Under the pieces are notes generated by a model. The model was not told the DNA's origin and ran no database searches. It was given only the letters and a program-made list of their open reading frames with translations. From positions 62,001 to 126,000 of the forward strand of contig NZ_LZIF01000082.1 of assembly GCF_001667145.1 (NCBI RefSeq): 64,000 nucleotides of DNA, in the 5' to 3' direction. The first letter of the stretch is position 1, and every line of letters starts with the position of its first letter. Below, piece after piece: positions 1 to 8,606 of the stretch. Made by a program: the position numbers and the translations under genes. This DNA is from Mycobacterium sp. 852002-51971_SCH5477799-a (GTDB lineage Bacteria > Actinomycetota > Actinomycetes > Mycobacteriales > Mycobacteriaceae).

Positions 1-1485
1 ACGCAGCGTGGGCACCACACCGCGTTCATCGATATCGGCGATCATCGCGCCCAGGCGCTCGGCAAAACCGGGAACCGCGCGCACCTCGGCGAACATCTCA
101 TGCCTGAGCAGCGGATCAGGATTGCTGCGTGCCATATTGGCCAACCTAGCCACCGGTATCGCCTGCGAGTCTTCCAGGCGCAGCTTTCGCCCGTCGAGGT
201 CGTGTCCGCGCATGTAACGGGCCCATCCGGCGACGGCCACCGTCAGCAATGTGTGCGGCCTGCCCTGCGTGATCGCCTCCTGCAGAGATGGCAGCACGAA
301 CGTCGCGATCTTGCTGGTGCCGCGCCGGGCCAGGCGCGACAGCTGGTCACTCATCCGGCAATTGCTGAGCCGATCGAGCAGGGTTCTGCGGTATTCGGGT
401 GTGTTCATTCCCGGAACCGCGGGCAGCAGCGGCTGAATCTCGTCGCGCAGGAGCTTGTCGACGTAGTCGAAAAACACGCGGTCGCGCATCGCTTCGTCGG
501 TGCGCTGGTAACCGGCCAGGATGGCCAGGCACGCGAGTGCGATATGGGTTCCATTCAGGAGACGGGTCTTGATCAACTTGTGGTCGCTGACATCGGCGAC
601 GAATTCGGCACCGACCTCGTCGAGCGGTGGCCGCCCGTTGCTGAACGAATCCTCGATCACCCATTGGCTATGCGGCTCGGTGACCACCGGCCATTTGTCG
701 GCGACACCGAACGTCTGCTCGACGAATGTGCGCTCGGACTTGGTGGTTTGGGGGGTGATGCGGTCGACCATGGTCGACGGGAACGCCACGTGCGTCTCGA
801 TCCAGCGGGCGAGCCCGGGATCTTTCAACGCGGCGAACGACACCAGCGCGGTTCTCGCCGGCTGTGTGTCGCCGGGCACGTTGTCGCAGCAGAGCACGGT
901 GAAGGGCGCGACGCCCGCGCGGCGACGCCGGTCGAGTGCCTCGGCCAGGTATCCCCACGCTGTGGCGTAGCTGCCGGACGCGACGAGGTCGGCGCGCACG
1001 TCGGGGTGGTCGGCGTCGAATTCGTCGGTGACCGGATTCAGGAAGTATCCGTTGTCGGTGATGGTCAGGCTGACGATGCGGGTTTGCGGATCTGCCAGGG
1101 CGCCACGGACCGCCGCGCCGTCGTTCGGCGCGTAATGAACGGAGCCGATCGAGCCGACCACGCGGGCGGTTTGGCGGTCGTGGCCGCGCTGTACGACCGT
1201 GTACAGCCCGTCCTGGGCCGATAGCAGGTGTTTGAGGTCGGGGGAATGGAGGCTGACGCTGGTCACTCCCCAGCGTCCCGAAATGCCCGAGCGAGCCAGG
1301 TCGTCGAAGTAGACGGCCTGGTGCGCGCGGTGAAAGTTGCCCGCGCCGATGTGGACGACTCCTCGACCGAGGGCAGACCGGTCATACGTCGGAACGTCGA
1401 CTCGGTGCGAGTGCAGTCGGAGTGTCGCGTCGCTCAATGGGACGCCGTTTTTTGGACGCCAAGGGGAGGGGATTGCATCAAACAT
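1..1485 (-). CDS. Mannitol dehydrogenase-family polyol/hexuronate oxidoreductase (3' end off window)
   Basis: NAD(P)-dependent oxidation of a polyol or reduction of a keto-sugar acid in the cytosol; substrate not determinable. I read 495 codons from the ATG at 1485 to position 1 with no stop, so the gene runs off the left edge close to the usual family length of about 480-500 residues. Seen: N-terminal nucleotide-binding segment VVHIGAGNFHRAHQ and the catalytic K-x4-N-x2-H signature of long-chain polyol dehydrogenases (Lys306, Asn311, His314 in KTRLLNGTH). AGGA lies just before the start, and a good -35/-10 pair lies at 1514-1542. It is divergent from ligD. In H37Rv the divergent neighbour of ligD is the Ku gene, so this is a different arrangement. 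Mannitol 2-dehydrogenase and fructuronate reductase are the two main alternatives. Confidence 0.85.
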   Translation of the reverse strand, partial: MFDAIPSPWRPKNGVPLSDATLRLHSHRVDVPTYDRSALGRGVVHIGAGNFHRAHQAVYFDDLARSGISGRWGVTSVSLHSPDLKHLLSAQDGLYTVVQRGHDRQTARVVGSIGSVHYAPNDGAAVRGALADPQTRIVSLTITDNGYFLNPVTDEFDADHPDVRADLVASGSYATAWGYLAEALDRRRRAGVAPFTVLCCDNVPGDTQPARTALVSFAALKDPGLARWIETHVAFPSTMVDRITPQTTKSERTFVEQTFGVADKWPVVTEPHSQWVIEDSFSNGRPPLDEVGAEFVADVSDHKLIKTRLLNGTHIALACLAILAGYQRTDEAMRDRVFFDYVDKLLRDEIQPLLPAVPGMNTPEYRRTLLDRLSNCRMSDQLSRLARRGTSKIATFVLPSLQEAITQGRPHTLLTVAVAGWARYMRGHDLDGRKLRLEDSQAIPVARLANMARSNPDPLLRHEMFAEVRAVPGFAERLGAMIADIDERGVVPTLR

Positions 1486-1513
1486 CGTGTTCCTGTGCCC
1501 CGAACTGTGCGGA

Positions 1514-1542
1514 GGTATACGCGTCCGTGGGTCATGTCACAA
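1514..1542 (-). promoter_or_regulatory. Candidate vegetative promoter of the mannitol dehydrogenase gene
   Basis: On the minus strand TTGTGA (1542-1537) is followed after exactly 17 nt by TATACC (1519-1514), a good sigma-A-like pair. Initiation about 7 nt downstream would leave a leader of roughly 20 nt that still contains the AGGA ribosome site. Inferred from sequence only. Confidence 0.45.
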
Positions 1543-1613
1543 AAGAATTCGACGGTGGCGCGATTAGTGGTGGTCAAAGCGGTTAACACGCGCGAAACGC
1601 GTAGGTTGACAAC

Positions 1614-3869
1614 ATGGCACCGCGGGTGAAACTGACCAACGCCGAGAAGGTGCTGTATCCCGCCACCGGAACCACCAAGAGCGACATCTTCGACTACTAC
1701 ACGCGGATCGCCGAGGTGATGATTCCGCACATTGCCGGGCGTCCGGCAACGCGCAAGCGCTGGCCCAACGGCGTCGACGAAGAATCGTTCTTCGAGAAAC
1801 AGCTGGCCGCGTCGGCGCCCGAATGGCTGCCGCGCGCCAGCGTGACCCATCGATCCGGGACGACAACGTATCCGATCATTGACAGCGTCGACGGGCTGGC
1901 CTGGATCGCCCAGCAGGCCGCGCTGGAGGTCCACGTTCCGCAGTGGCGCTTCGTCGCCGAGTGGACCCGCAGCCGCGCCGAAGAACTGAAACCCGGCCCG
2001 GCGACGCGGCTGGTGTTCGACCTCGATCCGGGTGAAGGCATCACGATGACCCAGCTAGCAGAGGTGGCGCGCGCCGTCCGCGAACTGATCACCGGTATCG
2101 GGCTGACCACATATCCGCTCACCAGCGGCAGCAAAGGCCTGCACCTCTATACGCCGCTAAAGGAGCCGGTGAGCAGCAAGGGCGCCACGGTGTTGGCCAA
2201 ACGCGTTGCGCAACAACTGGAAACGACGATGCCCGCACTGGTCACGTCGACCATGACCAAAAGCCTGCGGGCCGGAAAGATCTTTCTGGACTGGAGTCAG
2301 AACAACGGCGCCAAGACGACCATCGCGCCGTACTCGCTGCGCGGACGGGAACAACCCACCGTTGCGGCGCCGCGCACCTGGGAGGAACTCGACGACCCCT
2401 CCCTGCGCCAGCTGCGTTACGACGAAGTGCTGGACCGGGTCGCCCGCGACGGCGATTTGCTCGCACCGCTGGACGAGGACGCACCCGTGCCGGATCGACT
2501 GAGTAAGTACCGCAGCATGCGCGACGCGTCCAAAACGCCCGAGCCGGTGCCGGTGTCGAAACCCGTTCTAGGGCAGGGTAATAGCTTCGTCATCCAAGAA
2601 CACCACGCCCGCCGGTTGCACTACGACTTCCGGCTGGAACGCGACGGCGTGCTGGTGTCCTGGGCGGTACCGAAGAACCTGCCCGAAACCACCTCGGTGA
2701 ACCACCTGGCGGTCCATACCGAGGACCACCCGCTGGAATACGGCGGTTTCGAGGGCATCATTCCCAGAGGCGAGTATGGGGCGGGGAAGGTTGTCATCTG
2801 GGACTCCGGAACGTATGAGGCCGAGAAGTTTCGCGACGACGAAGTCGTGGTCAATCTGCAAGGCAGCAAGATCTCCGGACGCTATGCACTGATTCAGACC
2901 AATGGGGACCAGTGGCTGGCGCATCGGATGAAGGATCAAAAAGTATTCGAGTTCGATACGATCGCCCCGATGTTCGCCACCCACGGTTCGGTGGCGGCGC
3001 TCAAGGCAGGCCAATGGGCGTTCGAAGGCAAGTGGGATGGCTACCGGCTCTTGATCGAGGTCGACCACGGCGCCATCCGGGTACGGTCCCGGCGCGGCCG
3101 CGAAGTCACCGGCGAATATCCCGAACTGCGTTCGCTGGCAGACGATCTCGCCGAGCACCATGTGATCCTCGACGGCGAGGCCGTGGTCCTGGATTCTACT
3201 GGTGTGCCCAACTTCCACGAGATGCAGAATCGCGGCCGAGGCTCGCGCGTCGAATTCTGGGCGTTCGACGTGTTGTACCTCGACGGTCGTTCGTTGCTGC
3301 GGGCCAGTTATCGGGACCGGCGCAAGGTGCTCGAAATGCTCGGCGCCGGCAGCGATCTCATCGTTCCCGAGCTGCTGCCCGGAGATGGTGCACAGGCGCT
3401 ACAAGATTCGGGCAAGCGCGGCTGGGAGGGGGTGATCGCCAAGCGGCGTGACTCCACCTATCAGCCCGGCCGGCGCTCGTCGTCGTGGATCAAGGACAAG
3501 CATTGGAACACCCAGGAGGTCGTGATCGGCGGCTGGAAGGCCGGGGAGGGCGGGCGCACCAGCGGCATCGGCTCACTGCTGATGGGCATCCCCACCGCCG
3601 ACGGCCTGCGTTTCGCGGGCCGCGTCGGCACCGGGTTCACCGAACGCGACCTGGCCAACTTGAAAAAGACGCTGGCGCCGCTGCACACCGACGAATCGCC
3701 GTTCTACCCACCGCTGCCACGCAGCGAAGCCCGGGGCGTGACATATGTGGAGCCGGTCCTGGTCGGGGAGGTGCGCTACAGCGAGTGGACCCCCGATGAC
3801 CGGCTACGTCAATCGAGTTGGCGGGGGCTGCGGCCGGACAAGCAAGCCAGTGAGGTGGTGCGGGAGTGA
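1614..3869 (+). CDS. ligD: Multifunctional NHEJ protein LigD (polymerase-nuclease-ligase)
   Basis: ATP-dependent DNA ligase D of bacterial non-homologous end joining, acting with Ku on double-strand breaks. 751 aa, close to the about 759 aa of M. tuberculosis LigD and in the same domain order. Primase-polymerase domain at about 1-290 has the metal pair Asp136/Asp138 in FDLDPGEG. The 3'-phosphoesterase domain at about 320-450 has HHARRLHYDFRLE from His330. The ligase domain at about 465-751 has nucleotidyl Lys473 in EGKWDGYR. The ATG at 1614 has only a weak AGG ribosome site and an ACGCG/CGCGT inverted repeat just upstream (1588-1602). The stop overlaps the next gene by 4 nt. No ku gene is in the window; it may lie beyond the left edge. 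Confidence 0.97.
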   Translation: MAPRVKLTNAEKVLYPATGTTKSDIFDYYTRIAEVMIPHIAGRPATRKRWPNGVDEESFFEKQLAASAPEWLPRASVTHRSGTTTYPIIDSVDGLAWIAQQAALEVHVPQWRFVAEWTRSRAEELKPGPATRLVFDLDPGEGITMTQLAEVARAVRELITGIGLTTYPLTSGSKGLHLYTPLKEPVSSKGATVLAKRVAQQLETTMPALVTSTMTKSLRAGKIFLDWSQNNGAKTTIAPYSLRGREQPTVAAPRTWEELDDPSLRQLRYDEVLDRVARDGDLLAPLDEDAPVPDRLSKYRSMRDASKTPEPVPVSKPVLGQGNSFVIQEHHARRLHYDFRLERDGVLVSWAVPKNLPETTSVNHLAVHTEDHPLEYGGFEGIIPRGEYGAGKVVIWDSGTYEAEKFRDDEVVVNLQGSKISGRYALIQTNGDQWLAHRMKDQKVFEFDTIAPMFATHGSVAALKAGQWAFEGKWDGYRLLIEVDHGAIRVRSRRGREVTGEYPELRSLADDLAEHHVILDGEAVVLDSTGVPNFHEMQNRGRGSRVEFWAFDVLYLDGRSLLRASYRDRRKVLEMLGAGSDLIVPELLPGDGAQALQDSGKRGWEGVIAKRRDSTYQPGRRSSSWIKDKHWNTQEVVIGGWKAGEGGRTSGIGSLLMGIPTADGLRFAGRVGTGFTERDLANLKKTLAPLHTDESPFYPPLPRSEARGVTYVEPVLVGEVRYSEWTPDDRLRQSSWRGLRPDKQASEVVRE

Positions 3870-5809
3870 AGTGGGTTACCTACCAAACCGATGACGGCGA
3901 GCGTGCCGGGGTTCTTCTCGGCGACACCATTTATGCGATGCCGCCGGGGGTGACGCTGCTCGACCTGATCGCACGCGGGTCCGAGGGATTGCGGCACGCG
4001 GGGGAGGAGGCGCGGCGGTCCCCGGCGGCCACGGTTTCTGTCGCGAATGTGCGCCTGCTGGCGCCCATTCCGCGTCCGCCCTCGATCCGGGATTCCCTGT
4101 GCTTCCTCGACCACATGCGCAACTGCCAAGCCGCACTGGGCGCAGGACGGTTGCTCGCCGACACCTGGTATCGCATCCCGGCGTTTTACTTCGCCTGTCC
4201 GGCAACGGTATTAGGGCCCTACGACGACGCGCCGACGGCACCCGGAAGCGCTTGGCAGGACTTCGAATTGGAGATCGCGGCGGTGATCGGAACGGGCGGC
4301 AAGGATCTCAGCGTCGAGCAGGCCGAACAGGCGATCATCGGCTACACCATCTTCAATGACTGGTCCGCGCGCGACCTGCAGCAAATGGAAAGCCAGCTGG
4401 GCATCGGACAGGGCAAGGGCAAAGACAGCGGGGTGACGCTGGGCCCCTACCTGGTGACTCCCGACGAGCTCGAACCTTACCGCCGTGGCGCCAAGCTGGA
4501 CCTGCAGGTCACGGCCCTGGTCAACGACAACATCATCGGCACGGGGTCGACGGCCCAGATGGACTGGACCTTCGGCGAAGTCATCTCCTACGCCTCGCGC
4601 GGCGTCACCCTCCATCCGGGCGACGTCATCGGCTCCGGGACGGTGCCCACCTGCACACTGATCGAGCACCTCAATCCCGCTGCGCTGGAATCGTTTCCCG
4701 GCTGGCTGCACGACGGTGACACCGTCACGCTGCGGGTCCAGGGGTTGGGCGAGACCCGGCAAACCGTCCGCGCGAGCAGCGGCGCGCCACACGCGCTGGC
4801 CGCCCGGCCCAATCCGGATGCCCCGCCCGCCGGGCAGCGGGTCAACCGGGCGCCGGCCCGGGTGCCCTACACCCGCGGGCTGCATCAGGTCGCCGACCGG
4901 GTGTGGGCGTGGACGCTGCCGGACGGGGGCTACGGGTGGAGCAACGCCGGGCTGATCGCCGGCGAAGGCTCGTCCCTATTGGTGGACACCCTGTTCGACC
5001 TGGCGCTGACGCGCGAGATGCTCACCGCGATGCGGCCCATCACCGACACGGCGCCGATCACCGACGCAGTGATCACCCACTCCAACGGCGACCACACCCA
5101 CGGCAACCAACTGCTGGACGCGTCGGTGCGAATCATCGCGGCGCACGGCACGGCCGAGGAAATCGAGCACGGGATGGCGCCCGAGATGCTGGCCATGGCG
5201 CAAACCGCCAACCTGGGGCCGGTGGCCACCCCGTACACCCGAGAACGCTTCGGGCACTTCGACTTCAGCAACATCACGTTGCGTAACGCCGACCAGACCT
5301 TCGAGCGCCGCCTGCGCGTCGACGTCGGCGGGCGACGGGTCGAGGTGCTGAACCTGGGTCCCGCGCACACCGCCGCCGATTCGGTGGTGCACGTGCCGGA
5401 TGCGGGCGTGCTGTTCGGCGGTGACCTGCTGTTCATCGGCTGCACGCCCATCGTGTGGGCGGGCCCCATCGCCAACTGGGTCGCCGCCTGCGACGCGATG
5501 ATCGCACTGGACGCGCCGACGGTGGTCCCCGGCCATGGCCCGGTCACCGATCCGGATGGAATCCGTGCGGTGCGTGGCTATCTCGTGCACGTGGCCGAGC
5601 AGGCCGAGGCCGCGTACCGGCGGGGGCTGTCGTGGGCCGAGGCCGCCGACACCATCGACCTCGGCGAGTACGCGGCCTGGCTGGACGCCGAGCGCGTCGT
5701 CGTCAACATCTATCAACGATACCGCGAATTGGACCCGGCGACACCGCGATTGGAGGTCATGGCCCTGCTGGTGATGCAGGCCGAATGGCTGGCCAAACGG
5801 TCTGGGTGA
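3866..5809 (+). CDS. Two-domain hydrolase: FAH-family isomerase/hydrolase fused to a metallo-beta-lactamase-fold domain
   Basis: 647 aa. Residues 1 to about 300 are a fumarylacetoacetate hydrolase-fold domain, seen from FELEIAAVIG (metal-binding acidic residues), GYTIFNDWSARDLQ and GSGTVPTCTLIEH. Residues about 330-647 are a metallo-beta-lactamase fold with H405-S-N-G-D409-H410 in place of the usual HxHxDH, plus later GPAHTAADS and VPGHGP metal motifs. The H37Rv counterpart (Rv0939) is annotated as a bifunctional isomerase/cyclase. Start is GTG in a 4-nt GTGA overlap with ligD, so it is probably co-translated with it, though no functional link to end joining is evident. The physiological substrate is unknown. 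Confidence 0.85.
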   Translation: MKWVTYQTDDGERAGVLLGDTIYAMPPGVTLLDLIARGSEGLRHAGEEARRSPAATVSVANVRLLAPIPRPPSIRDSLCFLDHMRNCQAALGAGRLLADTWYRIPAFYFACPATVLGPYDDAPTAPGSAWQDFELEIAAVIGTGGKDLSVEQAEQAIIGYTIFNDWSARDLQQMESQLGIGQGKGKDSGVTLGPYLVTPDELEPYRRGAKLDLQVTALVNDNIIGTGSTAQMDWTFGEVISYASRGVTLHPGDVIGSGTVPTCTLIEHLNPAALESFPGWLHDGDTVTLRVQGLGETRQTVRASSGAPHALAARPNPDAPPAGQRVNRAPARVPYTRGLHQVADRVWAWTLPDGGYGWSNAGLIAGEGSSLLVDTLFDLALTREMLTAMRPITDTAPITDAVITHSNGDHTHGNQLLDASVRIIAAHGTAEEIEHGMAPEMLAMAQTANLGPVATPYTRERFGHFDFSNITLRNADQTFERRLRVDVGGRRVEVLNLGPAHTAADSVVHVPDAGVLFGGDLLFIGCTPIVWAGPIANWVAACDAMIALDAPTVVPGHGPVTDPDGIRAVRGYLVHVAEQAEAAYRRGLSWAEAADTIDLGEYAAWLDAERVVVNIYQRYRELDPATPRLEVMALLVMQAEWLAKRSG

Positions 5810-5822
5810 CTCATCGCGCCGG

Positions 5823-6740
5823 CTAGGGCCGCACCGCCGTGACGAAACTGATCGTTGCGGCGGGGACCTGGTGCTCGACCGGCCCCAATTGCGGTAGGCC
5901 CGCAGCGGAAAACAGGTCGGCGAGCCGAAATGTGTTGGTATCCCATCCGTTTGCCGCCAGGTGCGCGGCGACGTCAGTGTGCTCGCCCGGGTAGGCCAAA
6001 CCGGCGATGTCCAGGTCGAGCCCCTGCCGTCGCCAACCCTCGGTCGCGAGCCGGGACTGTTCGCGCCCCTCGGGTGTCGCCGGGGCGACGGTCCCGAAGT
6101 CGGCGGCGAACCTGCTGCCCTCGCTGGACAACGGAATGATGGCGTCCAGCAACCGAACTTCGGCCTCGGGCGGAAGGAATCCGATCAGCACTCCTTCGGC
6201 GAGCCACGCGGTCGCCTGCGCCGGGTTGAAGCCCGCCGCTTGCAAAGCCGCCGGCCAGTCCTCACGCAGATCGATACCCACCGTGCGGAGTTCGGCGGTC
6301 GGGGCCGCGCCGATTTCGGCCAGCGTCGCCGTCTTGAACGCGATCACCTCCGGCTGGTCGACCTCGTACACCGTCGTACCGGGCAGCCAATGCAGCCGGT
6401 AGGCCCGCGAATCCAGACCCGATGCCACGATCACCACCTGGCGCAGGCCGGCCTGGCCGGCCGCGGCGAAATAGTCGTCGTAAAACCGGGCCCGGGCGGC
6501 GAATGTGTCCACCATCCGCGAAAATTGGACTCCGTTCTCGAGGTCGTCCGAATCGAGTTCGCCGGTCGCCAGTTTGGTGAACACGTCCAGCCCGACGGCC
6601 CGCACCAGCGGCTCGGCGAACTCGTCGGTGATCACCGGTTGCGGGCGTCTGGTGGCGGCCGCCCGGGCCGCGGCCACCATCGTGGCGGTGGCGCCCACGC
6701 TGTTGGCCAGGTCCCAGGTATCACCTTCGGTTCGTGCCAT
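5823..6740 (-). CDS. Class I SAM-dependent methyltransferase (mycobacterial LCMT/PPM1-like family)
   Basis: 305 aa, a member of the expanded mycobacterial family of putative S-adenosylmethionine-dependent methyltransferases (TIGR00027 type); the substrate of most members is unknown. Seen: the family opening [23 protein letters not shown], the SAM-binding segment [16 protein letters not shown], and [10 protein letters not shown], whose acidic residues would hold the SAM ribose. A start ten codons further upstream is possible, but the ATG at 6740 has AAGGAG six bases before it. It is divergent from the crotonase gene at 6815 with only 74 nt between. Confidence 0.88.
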   Translation of the reverse strand: MARTEGDTWDLANSVGATATMVAAARAAATRRPQPVITDEFAEPLVRAVGLDVFTKLATGELDSDDLENGVQFSRMVDTFAARARFYDDYFAAAGQAGLRQVVIVASGLDSRAYRLHWLPGTTVYEVDQPEVIAFKTATLAEIGAAPTAELRTVGIDLREDWPAALQAAGFNPAQATAWLAEGVLIGFLPPEAEVRLLDAIIPLSSEGSRFAADFGTVAPATPEGREQSRLATEGWRRQGLDLDIAGLAYPGEHTDVAAHLAANGWDTNTFRLADLFSAAGLPQLGPVEHQVPAATISFVTAVRP

Positions 6741-6814
6741 TGGCTTCTCCTTCGATGTCGTCGCAACCACGGTATGCCTCCTCGGTGAATTGCGTCGTCG
6801 CCTACGGTTCCCCT

Positions 6815-7621
6815 ATGCCCGCAGTGACACTGGAAGCTCTCGAAGACGACATCGCCTGCATCACCCTGAACCGGCCGGAGCGCCTCAACGCCATCGATGG
6901 GTCGCTGATCGACGGCGTTCACGAGGCCCTGGACGTGCTCGACAAAGGTGAGTTTCGGGTGGCGGTCCTGACCGGGGCCGGACGCGGATTCTGCGCCGGC
7001 GCGGATTTGAGCGGCACCGGTCAGGCGTGGACGCAGAACAAGCCGACCACCCCGGCGTTCAAAGTCAACTACGACGCCCAGGTTCGGTTGGCCAACCTGT
7101 ACACCCGGATCTACGAGATGGACATTCCGGTGATCGGCGCGGTCAACGGTGTCGCCGTTGGGGGCGGCCTGGCGTTCGCGTTGGTCTGCGACATCCGCGT
7201 CGCCTCCGAGCAAGCCCGATTCGGTTCGGTGTTCATCAAGGCGGGCTTCTCGTCGATGGACATGGGGACCAGCTATCTGCTGCCGAAGATCGTCGGCGCC
7301 GGGGTGGCCCGCGAACTCATGCTGACCGGTCGCATCATCGACGCCGCCGCGGCCTATCGGATCAAGCTAGTGCACGAGGTCCTCGCCCCCGACGATCTGA
7401 TACCGGCCGCGCTCGACCTGGCCCGCTCGATCGCCGAGAACAACGCATACGGCGTGTGGCAGACCAAGATTGGCCTCAACGCCGCGCTGGACGCGCCCAG
7501 CCTGCGCCACGCCATTGAGATCGAAAACCGCACCCAGATCCTCAGCGGCTTCACCAACAACCCGGTCGAGGCCGCCATGGCTCACCGGGAAAAGCGCGCC
7601 CCGAAATGGGATTCGTTGTGA
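6815..7621 (+). CDS. Crotonase-superfamily protein (enoyl-CoA hydratase/isomerase type)
   Basis: 268 aa. Oxyanion-hole segments are present: GRGFCAGADL, then GGGLAFALVCDIRVAS. The two catalytic glutamates of true enoyl-CoA hydratases (GGGCE and PE in the rat enzyme) align with Ala and Phe here, while an Asp is kept in SSMDMGTSYLLPK as in dienoyl-CoA isomerases. So it is an acyl-CoA enzyme of uncertain reaction. I chose the ATG at 6815 because similarity begins with PAVTLEALEDDIACITLNRP; in-frame codons upstream belong to the divergent promoter region. Convergent with the next gene, stops 3 nt apart. Confidence 0.85.
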   Translation: MPAVTLEALEDDIACITLNRPERLNAIDGSLIDGVHEALDVLDKGEFRVAVLTGAGRGFCAGADLSGTGQAWTQNKPTTPAFKVNYDAQVRLANLYTRIYEMDIPVIGAVNGVAVGGGLAFALVCDIRVASEQARFGSVFIKAGFSSMDMGTSYLLPKIVGAGVARELMLTGRIIDAAAAYRIKLVHEVLAPDDLIPAALDLARSIAENNAYGVWQTKIGLNAALDAPSLRHAIEIENRTQILSGFTNNPVEAAMAHREKRAPKWDSL

Positions 7622-7624
7622 GAG

Positions 7625-8491
7625 TTAGAGTTTCGCGATCACGTTCTCGGCGAACATCTCGAGGTTGCGAATCTTGCTGTCCAGCGGCTCGGTGTCGTTG
7701 CCTTTGACATAGGGGATCCGGAAACCGACGATGACGTCGGTGACGCCTTTGTCCTCGAGCCGTTTAATGCCGTCCGCGGTGTAGGCGTCGGCCGAGATGA
7801 CGTGGATCTCGAACGGCCCGGTCTTGCCGGCTTCTTCGCGGAACTTGGTGAGCTTGGCCAGGAGGTGGTCGAGTTCCTCGGGGTCGCCGCCGCCGTGCAT
7901 CCAGCCGTCCAGGCGTGCCGCGCGCCGCAGTGCCGCGTCGGCGTGCCCGCCGATCAGGATCGGGACGGGCTTGGTGGGGGCGGGCGTCATCTTGGTCTTC
8001 GGGATGTCGTAGAACTCGCCGTGAAATTCGAAGTAGTCACCGGTGGTGAGCCCCTGAATGATTTCGATGCATTCATCCATCCGCTTGCCGCGCCTGGCGA
8101 ACGGGACACCGAGCAGCTCGTAGTCCTCGGGCCACGGGCTGGTGCCGACCCCGAGGCCCACCCGGTTGTCGGTCATCGCGGCCAGCGAGCCGATTTGCTT
8201 GGCCACCAACGCCGGTGGCCGGATGGGCAACTTGAGAACGAAGAAGTTGAACCGCAGCTTGGTGGTCACCGCACCCAATGCCGAAGTCAGCACGAAGGTT
8301 TCGATGAATTCCTTGCCGTCCAGGAATTCGCGGTTGCCGTCCGGGGTGTACGGGTACTTCGAGTCGGATTCGAAGGGGTAGGCGATGCTGTCAGCGATCG
8401 TCATGGCGTCGTAACCGGCCGCCTCGGCTGCCTTGGCCAGTGGGATGTAATACCTAAAGTCAGTCATCGCCTCTGCGTAGGTAAACCGCAC
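7625..8491 (-). CDS. LLM-class F420-dependent oxidoreductase (Rv0940c-like)
   Basis: 288 aa luciferase-like TIM-barrel oxidoreductase of the kind that uses reduced coenzyme F420 in mycobacteria; substrate unknown. Seen: FTYAEAMTDFRYYIPLAKAAEAAGYD, GLGVGTSPWPEDYELLGV and PVPILIGGHADAALRRAARLDGW, typical of the family. Length and sequence match H37Rv Rv0940c as I recall it. The reading frame stays open upstream to 8926, but that part is antisense to the STAS gene. I use the GTG at 8491, which has AGGAAGG upstream. A KstR-type operator sits 37 nt before the start, suggesting sterol-linked control. Confidence 0.9.
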   Translation of the reverse strand: MRFTYAEAMTDFRYYIPLAKAAEAAGYDAMTIADSIAYPFESDSKYPYTPDGNREFLDGKEFIETFVLTSALGAVTTKLRFNFFVLKLPIRPPALVAKQIGSLAAMTDNRVGLGVGTSPWPEDYELLGVPFARRGKRMDECIEIIQGLTTGDYFEFHGEFYDIPKTKMTPAPTKPVPILIGGHADAALRRAARLDGWMHGGGDPEELDHLLAKLTKFREEAGKTGPFEIHVISADAYTADGIKRLEDKGVTDVIVGFRIPYVKGNDTEPLDSKIRNLEMFAENVIAKL

Positions 8492-8527
8492 GTCATCTGC
8501 CTTCCTGAAGGGGTCGTCCTTCGACAC

Positions 8528-8541
8528 TAGAACGTGTTCTA
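8528..8541. promoter_or_regulatory. KstR-type operator upstream of the LLM oxidoreductase gene
   Basis: TAGAACGTGTTCTA fits the KstR consensus TnnAACnnGTTnnA exactly, and flanking C/G extend the symmetry to 16 bp (8527-8542). KstR is the TetR-family repressor of the mycobacterial cholesterol-catabolism regulon. The same 14-mer occurs at 25981-25994 before another F420-type oxidoreductase gene. Binding is inferred from the match. Confidence 0.75.
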
Positions 8542-8606
8542 GTTTCAGCACAACTGGGAGTTGGGACGCGACGAGTATCGCGCCTCGGACCAGAACAGGT
8601 CTTGGA

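Noticed and set aside
100..1224. 374-codon plus-strand frame
   Set aside because: Antisense to the mannitol dehydrogenase-family gene, which shows real motifs; the plus frame is low-complexity His/Arg/Gly.
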